A stretch of DNA of 64,000 bases from Liolophura sinensis (taxonomy: Eukaryota; Mollusca; Polyplacophora; Chitonida; Chitonidae). Shown piece after piece: positions 1 to 12,136 of this stretch. The notes under the pieces were generated by a model. That model was not told the DNA's origin, did not search any database, and was given only the letters and a program-made list of their open reading frames with translations. The stretch lies in contig NC_088301.1 of assembly GCF_032854445.1 (NCBI RefSeq), positions 25,466,402 to 25,530,401 on the forward strand. Direction: 5' to 3'. The first letter of the stretch is position 1, and each line of letters starts with the position of its first letter. Made by a program: the position numbers and the translations under genes.

Positions 1-814
1 GGATTGTTAGGTGATATGCGATGCTATTGAATTTGATTTTGTTTATTACATTTGTGTTTAACGCTATATACTGCGGAATGTTCCACTTATTGTGACGGCA
101 ATCAGCTTTGTGAGTGGAGAAAACCGGAGTGCTTGTAGAAAACCACAGCCGTTCGGCATCTACTTAGCAAACCTTATGGCGGAAATCTGAAGCCAAAGAA
201 GCAAGATACAAAAGAACATGCTCTATACTTCCTATTGCTCCAACTTAACTATTTTGGCAACGATGTAGCTGAAGTACTGCCAATGTGGCGTTAAATTCTA
301 ACCATTCTCATTGAGAACAGCCCCGGCAAACTTGTATAAAATTAAAGAAACTTGCATTGTTAGGCATTTTTATTGCTTCAGTGCCCTGAGGCGGCCAGTT
401 GAAAAAGTCTGCCAGTTGTTTTTCACAAACTCAATTAGATTAAATAAATACATTCATTTAGATTGCACATAACGAGCATGAAAACGTTCGCCGCCTGCAG
501 GTCGCGCCATTTCTGAACAATCGCTGATCACCGTTTATCACCAAATACATACATGTAGCCTTGTGACAACAATGCTGTAATCGAGACCGCGCATGCACGA
601 GGAAGCTGTATAGTGTAGGAGATGCAGTGAACCATTCGTCTCGAAAACAAGCTTATGGAGATTAACGTGATGAATTAGAAAAAGCATATATGCATATTTT
701 CTTTATGTACAATGTGGACGTCCAGCTGTGACCTTCATGAGGAAGGTGGGTTGTCAAGCAAGGCATATTCCATATCCTTAGTTTAAGAGCCCGGTCGGCT
801 GCCATTAGGTTATA
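1..814. other. No recognisable gene
   Basis: AT-rich sequence with short scattered open frames on both strands, no splice-site pattern and no motif I know. The missing 5' exons of the PEX11G-like gene could lie here or before the window, but I could not find them. Confidence 0.4.
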
Positions 815-1095
815 ACGATAAGAGTGAGTGAGTGCTTGGGGTTTTAACGTCGTACTCAACAATTTTTTAGTCATATGACGACGAATGAATCCTTAGAGTG
901 TATGTAATGTGCCTCCTTTGTTGCAGGATGGATTTCAACCGCTCTTTTATTTAGTGCTACTTCAGTGAGACGCCTTACCGAAGTCAAGTAAGGCGCCCCG
1001 CCCGAGCCATTATACTGATACGGGTCAACCATTCGTTGTACTATCCCCTTCATGCTGAACGCCAAGCGATGTGATAATAAGAACTCATATACATA
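815..1095. repeat. Dispersed repeat, family B, long copy
   Basis: It begins with a gttttaacgtcgtactcaac-type stretch and ends with a segment on a gggtcaaccattcgttg core plus gaacgccaagcg. The end segment recurs in degenerate form at about 12570-12665 inside a glycosyltransferase intron, so it is dispersed repeat DNA. The open frame on the minus strand here is a by-product. Its start resembles the reverse complement of the SINE 3' end, so it may be a composite with a SINE-like tail. Confidence 0.55.
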
Positions 1096-1283
1096 ATTGG
1101 AGAAGCAGATCCCATCCATATTCTAAAGTGGAACGGTGAGTGACAGAACAGATCTTAAATCAAATCCCACAATTGTGGCTTATTAAATTATTGCGAGAAA
1201 CAAAAATCTTATGCACTACTTTACAGTGTTCCAACTAATATTACGGTCTCTTCATCTGCAGTAAACACAAAAATACAACCATA

Positions 1284-1582
1284 TACACACTAAAAATAGG
1301 TGTTTCGTTTGAAAGCATATTTCTGTTACAGTTTAGAAACGCGTCCTTGTGTTTATTCATGAAAACCTATGTTTACTATCTAAATAGATGTGGTTATCAT
1401 AGTATTCACGTGAAATGTTGACACAGTAATGTGGTCGATATATAACACAAATAGTCCAGTAAATATTACTTTGTTTATATTAAGTAAACGTGACATGTTT
1501 TTCTATGAAGAGCACCAGGATGCGTTTTCCACACTGTAACAGAAATGTGTTTATTAAAATCGAAACTTATGTTTAGTGTGTA
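1284..1582. mobile_element. MITE with about 65-bp inverted arms and TA ends
   Basis: The left end tacacactaaa is matched in inverse by tttagtgtgta at the right end. Further in, tttctgttacagt on the left pairs with its complement on the right (actgtaacagaaa). The arms cover about 65 bp each of a 299-bp element with no coding capacity. The outer TA at each end fits the TA target duplication of Tc1/mariner-type elements. A non-autonomous DNA transposon is the simplest reading. Confidence 0.6.
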
Positions 1583-1795
1583 CGTTCGCATGCAAAGGTG
1601 AAAATGTATAGACACAACGAACGATGAACGCACTTGCACCGTCTTACGTGCTTCTTATCCTGGCATAACCTATATATCGTATTAAGCCCATTGCCCTACC
1701 TTTAGAGGTATTACGTATGTGAGAAAAGTTATATGGTTCAACACAGTATAGGGCACTCTGTTATAATACCGGTATGTAATGGCAAAGATCTTGAT

Positions 1796-2375
1796 GGCAT
1801 CCAGCTCTCTCTCCTTATATGTCTGCCTCTTCTCACGCTCTCTCCGTTTTTCTGTCTGTCTATCTCTTTTCCCGCTCTCTCTGCTTACCTGTCTGTTTGT
1901 CTCTTCTCCCGCTCTCTCCGCTTATCTGTCTGTCTGCCTCTTCTTCCGGTCTCTCTGCTTACCTGTCTGTCTGCCTCTTCTTCCGGTCTCTCTGTTTACC
2001 TGTCTGTTCTTCCAGTCTCTTTGCTTATCTGTCTGTCTGTCTCTTCTCCCGCCCTCTCTGGTTATCTGTCTGTCTGTCTCTTCTCCCGCTCTCTCTGCTC
2101 ATCTGTCTGTCTGTCTGTTGTTCCGCTCTCTCTGCTTATCTGTCTGTCTGTCCGTTGTTCCGCTCTCTGGTTATCTGTCTGTCTGCCTTTTGTTCCGCTC
2201 TCTCTGGTTATCTGTCTGTCTCTTGTTCCGCTCTCTCTGGTTATCTGTCTGTCTGTTTCTTGTTCCGCCCTCTCTGCTTATCTGTCTGTCTAATGTTCCT
2301 CTCTCCCTGCTTATCTGTCTGTCTGTCTCTTTTTACGCTATCTCTAGTATATCTGTCCAACCGTCTCTTGTTTCG

Positions 2376-2418
<43 letters not shown>

Positions 2419-2565
2419 CTTATCTGTCTGTTTCTTGTTCCGCACCCTCTACTTATCTATTCATCACTTGTTCCCCGCTCTTTGCTTATCTATCTGTCTG
2501 TCTCTTGTTCCACGCTCTCTATTTGTCTATCTGTCTGTTTGCCTCTTGTCCATGTCTGTATATTT
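1796..2565. repeat. CT-rich minisatellite
   Basis: Tandem, variable units of about 30-40 bp built on ctctctgcttatctgtctg and cttgttccg, with a pure CT run near 2385-2413. It is open in all three plus-strand frames because the unit lacks stops, giving Leu/Ser/Cys/Val-rich translations. These have no start context, splice sites or recognisable fold, so I do not call a gene. Confidence 0.85.
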
Positions 2566-3064
2566 CATTGCATAAATTCGCACTACCATATCTCTGTCTG
2601 TCCATCTGGCCTCGTCTTCTTTTACCTTCCCTGTTACTATTTCTGAAGATCGATCAAATCAGTATTTACACCCATAAGGAGAGCAGATGGTACTGGGACA
2701 ATCCCGTACAGTCGTCACAGTCACCTGACACTCATTTTAAAAAATGAAAGAACAGTGATACGTGCAGAAAAAATATAAACTTTTCTACCCCCTCTTTGTA
2801 TACAGAACCTTCGTACTCATCACTGTCTTTCTATTGTCCACTTTGTCCATTTTTTTTTCTTTTCCTATTTATTGACAATTTATTAGATTGTTCATAACCT
2901 CGGTTTTGAGTTAAGTATAGGCCTACATACCAACCAATTGTTTTATCATAAATATACATTCTGTTATCTTGGGCAATATAGTTTAACAAGTTCTTGAGAA
3001 TGCATGCACTGCTAAATTCGCTCTGGAGACATTTCCAAAAGTGTATCATTTTACCGCAATTATT

Positions 3065-3310
3065 AGCCCACGATTGACTAGGACTTTACATTACATCGAG
3101 GCGAAGCTTAGATACAAGTATAAGGTAGGCCATGATTGACCAGGATTGCATAACATTACATCAAAGCGATGCTGAGATACAAGTATAGGCTAGACCATGA
3201 TTAACGAGGACTTTCTGTTATATGGAGGAGAGGCCGAGATACATGTATAGGCTAGGCCTTGACTGACGAAAATTACATAATATTGCATAGGCGCAGCCGA
3301 GATAAAATGT
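3065..3310. repeat. Tandem repeat of about 60 bp, four diverged copies
   Basis: Each unit carries a ccatgattgacc-like part, then an acataacattacat-like part, then gccgagatacaagtataggc. Units differ at many positions, so the array is old. It is not coding. Confidence 0.7.
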
Positions 3311-4044
3311 GTTCTCCGAGTCAAACTGGGGCTAATTAGCCGCAATGTATCATACTGAACAAGTTGTGCTCCAGAGAATAAAACTTTCATACACAATAAG
3401 AACTACAGGGAAATCATGTGGAGCAAAAAATAATGGTATATGTGCTAAATAGGCAATGACGTACGTTGTCGTTGATATAATGCCATATAACACGACAATA
3501 TTTACGAATAATTTACGCAGTTAATTTTGGAAAACTCTTTCTACATCAGGATTTTATGTCCCATTGGAATATAGTGGAAGTATTAAGGATGCAACCTATA
3601 TTGACAAATGTTTAATTGGTTGGTTGTCAGAGCGGCTAGTCCTTATCCGTGTTCGCTGACAGTTATAATAAATCAGACATGTACGGTATTACTTTACATA
3701 GCCATTGAAACCACAGTGATGCAAGCGGCGATCCCCATACACAGGCCTTATGCCCAGGTTGCCGAAGGTCGAAAAGCAATACCGGATATCAGTGGCACAT
3801 CACGCTCTAACAGTAAAGTCACGCGGAATCAGTTATTCGTCACATCCCACTTCGAATGGCACTGCTTCTCTTGACTCTAAACAAGGATCTGTTTTAGGGT
3901 GATGGTTTTATCGCCGAACTTGAGTTACAATGTTTGACGAACTCTTGCTGTTGTGCATTGAAAGATTGGGCAGAGGAGCGGGATTTACTGTACGTTTTTT
4001 ACAAGGAATTGTTTCATACGAATACTGGGATTTTCACGTCGCAG

Positions 4045-6636
4045 CAAAGCATATCTGTCTTTTTCAAACCCCCTTATGTCGCGCTCTTCGACTGAGTAAT
4101 TTTCCATGGCCCAGTGAACTGATGACTGTATACGGTATGGCAGAAAGAGTAAGTATAGTTATATGCCCACAAAACTGTGTGTCAGATAAGTTGATTAAAG
4201 TGGTGTTAAATAAATCCGCACAACTTGCATGGCTTCATTGTATAAAAACACCGCTGGACAATTAAGCTTTCCAACTCAATGTAATTCGGGCCTAAGCTGG
4301 GTATACTCTCTAAAAAATAATCTGTTAAATTTAAACGGAAGTCTGTTGTATGAGTAATGCTAGACAGTACAGCTATTGCAGCAGATTATACCGTTAAATA
4401 TCACACACGTATTCTATTAATTCAACATTTTATTAGACTAATAGGATATTGTGCTGAATATAGCAGAATATTGTGTTATATTAACAGAATACATCTTAGC
4501 CACACTCTGACAACAGACTTTCTGCTAAATTTATACTCAGCTTAGGTTAAAATTAACAGATTACTTTTGTTGAGTGTAGCTTCATTCTTACCTTTGCGAT
4601 GACGTTTTGTGTTCAGACTAGTGACGTATTAGTCATTTATTTAAAGAGACCTATGGTGAATTCATCTTGAACCCAGTCACCCATTGCGCGGGAAAAGGTA
4701 TATGTCTACACCATTGTTTTTGAACATTTTTATACATCCAAGCTAGCGTCTGTTTCATCATTCGTTTTAGACCACTGTTTAAGCACAAATCCAGTTTCAC
4801 TCAAACAAAGTATACAGTTCAATATCCACTAGCTTTTATGCGATGCCTAAAGTCGATTCCAGTTCGTTGAATTATATATAGGTATTTGGGAACATTTGAT
4901 TCAAATGGCTGGGTTGAAATTCGTGGCCTATATATTTATTAAGGCGCAATGACCCAGGAGTCTCCCACCATTGCGGTCGCTGTGAGTTCGAGTCCAGTTC
5001 ATGCTGGCTTCCTTTCCGGCCGTGAGAAGGTCTGGTATCATTCTACGGATGATCGGAGGTTCCTTCCCCTCACCCTCCCGCCTACCAGGTTCTCTCCGGT
5101 TTCCTCGCACCATAATGCTGGCCGCCGTCATGTAAGTGAACTATTCTTGAGTACGGCGTAAAACACCAATCATATAAATAAATAAATAAATAAACAAATA
5201 AATAAATAAATTCAATATAGGCCTTTTGTTCTAGAATGTTCATGTTGGGACATCATGTGGCCATGCTTTAATGTTATATAGATAATTCAGATTATCGAAT
5301 TATACCTGCATTTTTGAATTGGATCATCCTCATTTATCCTTACACGGAGGTAGATAGCATGTAACAAATAGCTTGATTTTTAGTCCAAATAACTTTTTCA
5401 TTCCATAGGATAAAGTTTTGAGAAACATTTATATATTGGGAAACTTCGTCGGTTTGGTCTTCTACCCTTTTGAATTCCTTCTACTACTAATGGAATGTCA
5501 TCTGCTTGTTGGCTGGGATTGGATTGCTGTCCTCAACGTGATTGGTTGGATAGCGTGGTTATCTACAGAGGTCATCAAGTATGAACCAAAGATTGTTACA
5601 GTATTACGTATTATTTAATTAGCTACTGTTCCCAATTGTCAATATTTTAGAATACAACATATCCTGCAAGTACTTGAGGGCAAAAGTACTAATGAAAGAA
5701 GCTATGTAATATATAATTCTGATTATTTACAGTTCTCCAAAAAACTGAAATTCTGACACTTAGTGTTAATATTATTGTTGTGAGATATTTGTTCATGAAA
5801 TTAATATTGAATTGTGTTAGACATTGGAAGTTACGGTTTTCGACAATGCGCAGTCTTATTTCTTGTAAACGAATGGCTTGCCTATAAGATACAACATTTC
5901 GTTCATTACATAGATTTCATGTTTGTGTTGTTTCTAATTTTGTTTAGGTCATCTCGGGAAGGCTACCTCGCACAAAAGCGTCTGGATGATGAGTATGTAT
6001 CAGTTAGGTCTACCTTATTTTACAGCACCTTGATTTCCTTATGCGCTTCCATTTAAATTATGTATACCTCTGGTAGAGCTCCCCAAATACTGTTCATACA
6101 TAATTTTAAAACGTCCTCATAAAGCATGCACGCCTGTTGCTATATTTTACCTCAACATATTTAAGGCGAGTAACGAATGAGAATAACGAAGTTGCATTAT
6201 ATCAAAACAGTTCAAAAGCTACATGTATATAAAAAATACCAGCGTGGGATGGAAATTTGTTCTTATTTTCTGTTTATTTCTGAACAGAATCAAATATATG
6301 TCAAAATATTTTTATTTTAATTCTAATCTATACGCATATATTTATTTCTAGTAATAATTTAAGTAAATCGCAGTTGATTAAAACGTAAATTAATAGACAG
6401 CATTGAATGGAATCCTTTTCAGACCTGAACCTATATTCTACCTCATCCGGAAAATGGCAATCGTCGCTTTGACCAGATGCATGTTGGACTTAACCATCGC
6501 TGTAAACTGGCTTCCGGGACAAGTGCTTTGGGCAGAATTAGTTCCGGTCTCGTGGGTAGGTGGTCTTGGCGTGACGTCCACCGTGTTGTGTTTATGCCAC
6601 TTACATATGATGAGAAAGCAACGAAATATGGACTAA
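4045..6636 (+). CDS. PEX11G-like peroxisomal membrane protein, 3' exons
   Basis: PEX11 proteins sit in the peroxisome membrane and promote its elongation and division. Four exons join in a consistent phase: about 4045-4148, 5409-5578, 5948-5992 and 6423-6636. The first ends phase 0 at a gtaagt donor. The next two junctions are phase 2 with gtatga/gtatgt donors and ttag/ttcag acceptors. The first exon has CRALRL and YGMAERDKVLR across the junction. The second has ILGNFVGLVFYPFEF, where the family has a similar LGN...YYP stretch. The last has LDLTIAVNWLPGQVLWAE, the C-terminal PEX11-gamma signature, followed by a second hydrophobic segment and a basic tail HMMRKQRN. About 177 residues are visible against roughly 240 in human PEX11G, so the N-terminal exons are missing. 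The exact acceptor of the first listed exon is uncertain. AATAAA lies at 7067-7072. Confidence 0.75.
4149..4942. other. Intron sequence of the PEX11G-like gene
   Basis: About 4360-4560 resembles about 35000-35130: both share a gacagaatattgtgttata-like core. It is therefore probably a low-copy dispersed repeat. Nothing else is recognisable before the SINE. Confidence 0.4.
4943..5212 (+). mobile_element. tRNA-derived SINE, nearly full length, in PEX11G intron
   Basis: It has the tRNA-like B-box region (tgtgagttcgagtcc), then the ggccgtgagaaggtct body, then the conserved end cttgagtacggcgtaaaac and an AAAT-rich tail. The first bases of the tRNA head, including the A box, are missing. Confidence 0.85.
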
Positions 6637-7066
6637 AATGAACAGACATTTACATTTCTCTAGTCCAACATTCTGTGCAGATTTCAAAATGAAGTCGATG
6701 GACTGAAGAATTCTAAGCCGGATAAAGACCAGAGAAACCCTTTAGCCATTGGCTGGTATTAGAGACACCTTGTTCCAAGCCTAAAACATCGATCCAACCA
6801 AGAGGAGATTTCACGTTTTACGAGCTGATCGGGAGCAGCAAGATCCACCTTTGCACCCAATGGGACACCAAGCACCAGGCTACCAATTACAATTATATTC
6901 ATGTTGGTATTTCTTTGAGAAGACTTTTCTTAAGTTGTACATTTTTAATTCACAGATTATGAAATATGACGTATAAATAATCTGGTTGCTTTGTTGTCCT
7001 TTCGTGCATTCAGAATTCAGAATACAAGATTGGTTGTAGAACCGGTATGTATGTGTTCTCACTTTG

Positions 7067-7072
7067 AATAAA
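7067..7072 (+). terminator. Polyadenylation signal of the PEX11G-like gene
   Basis: AATAAA, 431 bp after the stop codon at 6634-6636 and just before an inverted SINE. No nearer canonical signal was seen. Confidence 0.5.
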
Positions 7073-7077
7073 TTTGG

Positions 7078-7323
7078 AATAAATTTATTTATTTATTTGA
7101 TTTGAATTTTACGCCGTACTTAATAAATATTTCACTTATACGACGGCGGCCAGCATTATTATGGGAGGAAACCGAACAGAGCCCGGGGGTAAACCACGGC
7201 TTGCTGGAAGACATTCCCTCAGCCGGAGAGGAACCCAGTATGAGCTGAACTCACAGCGCCCGCATTGGTTACATGCTCCTATCATTGCGCCGCATTGGCG
7301 TGCTAACCACCTCGGCCACGTAG
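7078..7323 (-). mobile_element. tRNA-derived SINE, reverse orientation
   Basis: It starts with a TTTA-type tail, then attttacgccgtact, gacggcggccagcatta and the tRNA-like head in reverse complement, ending in ggcgtgctaaccacctcgg. It is near full length, just after the PEX11G-like polyadenylation signal. Confidence 0.85.
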
Positions 7324-7778
7324 GAATAAAACCGGCATGTTTCCTCACTGTGTAAAAGTGGTATAGTGGAATAATACCGATGTTTCCTCACTATGTAATA
7401 GTGGTATAGTGGAATAACACCGGTATGTATGTTTTCTCCATATGAAATAGTGGTATAGGGGAATGAAACCGGTCTATACTTCCTTACTATGGAATAATGT
7501 CATACTGGAATAAAACCGGTATGTATGATTCCTCACCATGAAATAGTTGCATAATGAAATAAAACCGGTATGTATGATTCCTCACCATGAAATAGTTGCA
7601 TAATGAAATAAAACTGGTATGTATGTTTCCTCACCATGAAATAGTTGCATAATGGAATAAAACCGGTATGTATGTTTCCTCACCATGAAATAGTTGCATA
7701 ATGGAATAAAACCGTTATATATGTTTCCTCACCATGAAATAGTGGTATAATGGAATAAAAACAGTATATACTTCGTCA
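7324..7778. repeat. Minisatellite of about 48 bp, roughly nine copies
   Basis: The unit contains aaaaccggtatgtatg, tttcctcaccatgaaatag and ttgcataatggaat. Copies from about 7510 to 7740 are nearly identical and the left copies are diverged, so amplification was more recent on the right side. It begins directly at the edge of the neighbouring SINE. Confidence 0.85.
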
Positions 7779-8009
7779 GTATTTCCTTGCGTGATTATAT
7801 ATTATTAGGGTTACAATTATGGCTAACAATAAAACATTACAGGCGGTGCCGATAATCTTAAATAATCTGACTTGTATATCACACTTTGTTCATGACAATT
7901 CACATTTCACTTGTAGGAACAGATAAAAACAGTTTATATCTCCCCTTTATAGTATAGATCTCACTTATGTTTTACACTAACGAACATCCATTTCGACTCC
8001 AGTATTAGA

Positions 8010-8279
8010 GGGGCCTCCGTGGCTCAGTCGGTTAGCGCGCTAGCGCAGCGTAATGACCCAGGAGTCTCTCACCAATGCGGTCGCTGTGAGTTCAAGTCCG
8101 GCTCATGCTGGCTTCCTCTCCGGCCGTGTGTGGGAAGGTCTGCATCAACCTGCGGATGGTCGTGGGTGTCCCCCGGGCTTTGCCCGGTTTCCTCCCACCA
8201 TAATGCTGGCCGCCGTCGTATAAGTGAAATATTCTTGAGTACGGCGTATAACACCAATCAATTAAATAAATAAATAAAT
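8010..8279 (+). mobile_element. tRNA-derived SINE, best full-length copy
   Basis: This is the reference copy. The tRNA-like head has an A box (tggctcagtcg, 8020-8030) and a B box (agttcaagtcc, 8089-8099). A body with ggccgtgtgtgggaaggtct and cctcccaccataatgctgg follows, then the 3' end cttgagtacggcgtataac and an aaataaataaat tail. The flanks tccagtattag (before) and tccagtagtag (after) look like an 11-bp target duplication with one change. The head is not a tRNA gene: it lacks a proper acceptor stem and runs on into the SINE body. Confidence 0.92.
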
Positions 8280-8953
8280 CCAGTAGTAGATTGTCCGAAT
8301 TGCAACGTGACTTGGCACGCTTTTTCGTAGTGTTCATGCTACAGCTGATTAACAATCACTAACCCTATTTGGAGATCTCAGAAATGTAGGTTTGGTGTAC
8401 AAACCCTGCACGTAGTACTCGTTCAAAAGATTTGTGCTGTCATCATTGTTTCCATACGTAATTTCTCCACACAGCTAAACGCCTGACAAGTGTGAAGTCA
8501 AATCAGATGGACGGTTGTGAAGAAAACTGGAAGACAGACATGCATACAGTAAGACAATCACAAAACACATAAAACCCTTTAACCCCATGACGTGAATGAA
8601 ATTCGACAAGGTAACCTCATCCATACAGGCTTAGCAGGTCATGAGGCAGTGCCTATAGGGAAGTATCCAGCCACATCCCGCTTCAAAACAATCAGGCTAT
8701 TTAATATTTCTAGTAGCATTTGAAATCACTCAGTCAAACAAGGTTTTTCAATTCGCAGTTTTTATAGTTCACATGTTGCTACATCAGAGTTTCGTACTAC
8801 AAACAATATGACCATAAGGATTTAAAGAATTATGGGCTATATCACATTGCCCATTCCATAAGAACAAACATACATTTGTTTCTTTCATTTTCCTGTTATC
8901 ATCTATACTACTTATAACGCTGTAGTGGATGCTTAAAAGACAGGAAGGACATG
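8280..8953. other. Spacer 3' of the GT/GH5 gene
   Basis: No coding signal, no repeat I recognise, and no canonical polyadenylation signal for the minus-strand gene close to its stop codon. Confidence 0.4.
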
Positions 8954-11776
8954 CTAATATAAGTATTTGGCTATTGTTTTCATCATTTCAGATGGCTTTC
9001 TATCTATTTGATTGGTTTTGTTCTCTCCAAGCTCGTAGTCCATGGCATCCCATTCATTATCTCTAAAAGAGAACAGACACCAACTCCAGCCATTCTCTTC
9101 CCACATATTCATGGTGTCTAGTAGATATTGGAGAGCGCCTGGAACCTCCCGTGACACACCAAACTCTCCCACGAAAATCATGCTAGATTGGATACTGTTT
9201 TCTTTCTGCCATTTTACCACAGGCTGAATGACTTCTCTTATTTTGTGTTCGTTCCACACGGGCCAGGCGTCAGCCCACTTATCTTTCCTCCATTTTGGCA
9301 CTTTTCCAGGGTATGAAAATTGTCCATGATTTTCATGACGGAAAGTGTACAAACTTGGAGCGTAGAAATGAAAAGAGTAAACTACGTGAGGGTCATCAAG
9401 AGGTGTGATGAACGGAACCGTTCGGGGGCTCGCCCAGAAACTGCTCTCAACAATAACCATGGTTTCTTTGTCAACTGCTCGGATAGCCTTTAATGCTCTA
9501 ACGTACAAGTCGTGCAACTTGTCCTTATATGAGGGAGACATGTCACAGTAGAAACTGAGATCCTTGTCATCTGGTGTGAATGGCTCGTTTATGATGTCAA
9601 AACCTACAATAAAGTCACTGAGGTCTGCAAGACCTTCAGCAATTGATCCCCAAAGATTGGCGATGCGTTGTCTGCACTTCTCGGACTGCCACATCCTGTC
9701 ATCAGTGCTATCCCTAAACCGACGCCCAGGTAAGTCACACAGGGTCAAGATCACCTTAAGTCCACTCTCTCCAGCCGATATGACGGAATTCCTCAGGCGT
9801 TCCAGTGACAACTCCAAATGAACTCTGTCTGTCTCTAAATTTCCATCTGGGATGTCATTGATCAGGAAACCTAAATCCTTGGCATCATTGGTAGCGCCGA
9901 ATCTGACAACGCTGGTACCGTAGGCACGCGCAGCGTCAAAATCGAGGGGAACAGGTTCAGCGCTCATGTTCAGACCGTGAATGCCCTCTGACCATATTTT
10001 AGATTTACTACGGACGCCTATCGACTCCTTTGGCAAAATAGGCCAAAATGTCCCATCTGGCCAACAAGTTCGTCTGAGTCTTTGATAAAAGTCACCCAGT
10101 TCTTCTAGAACGTAAGTCGGGAAGCTAGGAAAATAATCTGTATTGTTTCCATCATTTATATTTAATTGTACCTTCCAAATATGGGTTTTCATTTTCTGCT
10201 GAGCAATTAAAGATATTTGGAAATCTCCAATATTGTCCCATTTTTCACGTGAGGAAAATTGCTCACTTGAAATTAAAGACTGGGTCAAGACAAGTGTTGG
10301 AAACAAAGTACACCCCCTGTTCTGCACGAACAAGTGGACTTCCCGATCGGTTTGACCCTTGTTGTAATACTCTATATACCGTCCACTGGTCCAGAAAGCT
10401 GTCGTGTCGGCAAACGGTTTATGGGGGAAGAGTCTGAGACCTTGGCTACAGAGTATCATTGTGGATTCGTACTCTCTGAACTTCTCAACAAAATAATGAA
10501 GCTCTTTCGGTCCAAATGATATTCCGCCATCGACAAGAACTACACACGCTGGGGTCCAATGGTTAATCATCTGTTCAAAAAATAAAATAAATGAATCGAA
10601 TTTAAAAGCAGAAAACGATGAAATTTTATAACACAAATACAGTTTTATGGTGGATTGTTGTCCTAATTTATATATTGTTTTTCTTTTTTTTATTATTTGA
10701 AACCATATTTCGGTCACTTTCCATGGATGTGTCATCGCAACTTGATTGTACTGATTTATATGTTATCCAGATTTAGATACCCGCAATTTCGTATTACTTT
10801 ACTCTTATCAAAAATGTTAAAACCATTGGTCTAAAACTGCACAAGTTTACAGTATGCAACACAATCGTGAAATAAATCGGAAATTTATTAAAATTTATAA
10901 ATCGGAAATATATAAAAAATCCGCATGGAGTCAGGTAAAGCGGGATAAGCGCTTTTTCGTTTACAACTACACATCGCGGAGTAAGTGCTTCCATATTTCG
11001 ATTACAACTACACATCGCGGAATAAGAGCTTCCATAATTCGTTTACAACTACACATCGTGGGGTAAGTGCTTCCATAATTCGTTTACAACTACACATCGC
11101 GGGGTAAGTGCTTCCATACTTCGTTCACAACTACATATCGCGGTGTAAGTGCTTCCATAATTCGTATACAACTACACATTTGCAAATGTACTATATATTC
11201 TCTGTGATAATAAGACATTGCTATTTGTCAGGTTGTACAGCTGTTCAGTGAAAGAAGCTATTGCGCCTAGGGCAAGGATATCTTGTAACAGGTGGCTGCC
11301 AAAAGTCTTCCAGGACTGCTGTATTATGCAGTATATAACTTCTTTTCCTAATAAAGTGTATCATTACTGAGCTAAGGCACGGGAAAAGATCGAATGCGAA
11401 TTATCATTTTGGCTAGCAAACTGTAGGCCGTCAGTGGGGATATTTTTACTTTCACCATTTCGTTACAACATTTGTACTTGTATATCACCTTGCAGCTTAC
11501 CTTAGCAGCATCGCCTTGGCTGTTCAAGAAGCGCGTGTGTGATTGAGTGATGCGGATTAAGTGATGACTCTTTATCCGCATGACCGATCTCAAGTCAATG
11601 TCTGTCGAATTCCATATTACAAGAATGAATAACTCTTGCGTCGTGGCCTTGTCAAAGTTCTGGATCAGATCACGGAGGCTTGACACGAATTTTTTGTCAT
11701 GGAAATCCACGACTAAAAGCGGGCAGTCACTTCTACGCTTTCCCTCCTCCATTGTTGATGTGCCGTCAAACGCCAC
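8954..11776 (-). CDS. GT-A-like domain fused to GH5 glycoside hydrolase
   Basis: Two exons, 11501-11776 and 8954-10570, join in phase 0 (gtaagc donor; ttttgaacag acceptor) to give 630 residues. Residues about 15-265 resemble the GT-A-type domain of the divergent neighbour: ILVIWNS, ACVVLVDGGISF, MILCSQGLRLF, VHLFVQNRGCTLFP, THIWKV and CWPDG match parts of it in order. The neighbour's DDD is DGG here (residues 106-108) and its VDDYW is IGDFQ, so metal and substrate residues look lost. Residues about 285-630 are a GH5 (clan GH-A) hydrolase with FDIINEP (acid/base Glu421), YSFHFYAP, and IFVGEFG (nucleophile Glu561). The 140-residue spacing suits GH5. No signal peptide or membrane segment is seen at the chosen start (11774-11776, first Met), so a cytosolic role or a missed 5' exon are both possible. 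The substrate is unknown. The intron carries a minisatellite. Confidence 0.85.
10958..11178. repeat. Minisatellite of about 43 bp, five copies, in the GT/GH5 intron
   Basis: The unit contains ttcgtttacaactacacatc, gcgg and gtaagtgcttccata. It lies wholly within the single intron of the GT/GH5 gene. Copies are about 85-95% alike by eye. Confidence 0.8.
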
Positions 11777-12136
11777 TAACTTATATTCAATATAGCTATT
11801 ATCGAGAAGTAACTCTGAACAGGATGTTCACGGCCTCAGTGACCAATGTCATTGGCAATGTAATCTGATGACTTAGGAACTAGGGCATGTCCTCCTTACA
11901 CTTCGTGATCAGTCTCCAAAAGGATTTTTCATTCGACACCAAGTTTGTTTTGAAGTCTGTTATTGGTAGATCGTTGACCACTGTTTACTAGGTATTTGGA
12001 AATGGCGTGATGACATTTTTTCCCCCATCCCTGAAATCTGACTCCGCTCTAGTGCGTATTTAACGAAGGCTGTCCACATTTTCCTCTCCATCACCAAATC
12101 TTAAAGAAATACGTTTTCTCAAACTTTGAGACGAAA
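11777..12136. promoter_or_regulatory. Shared intergenic promoter region of two divergent sugar genes
   Basis: This is the 360 bp between the start codon of the GT/GH5 gene (minus) and that of the two-domain glycosyltransferase (plus). Both 5' ends must lie in or near it, which suggests a bidirectional promoter. I see no clear TATA box at a fitting distance from either start. The plus-strand start has the context gaaaATGt. Confidence 0.5.

Noticed and set aside
1733-2747. Three overlapping long plus-strand frames, Leu/Ser/Cys rich
   Set aside because: They are a stop-free CT minisatellite read in three frames, with no start context or splice signals.
8010-8100. tRNA gene
   Set aside because: A and B boxes are present, but the acceptor stem does not close and the sequence continues into a SINE body. 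The other SINE heads are the same case.
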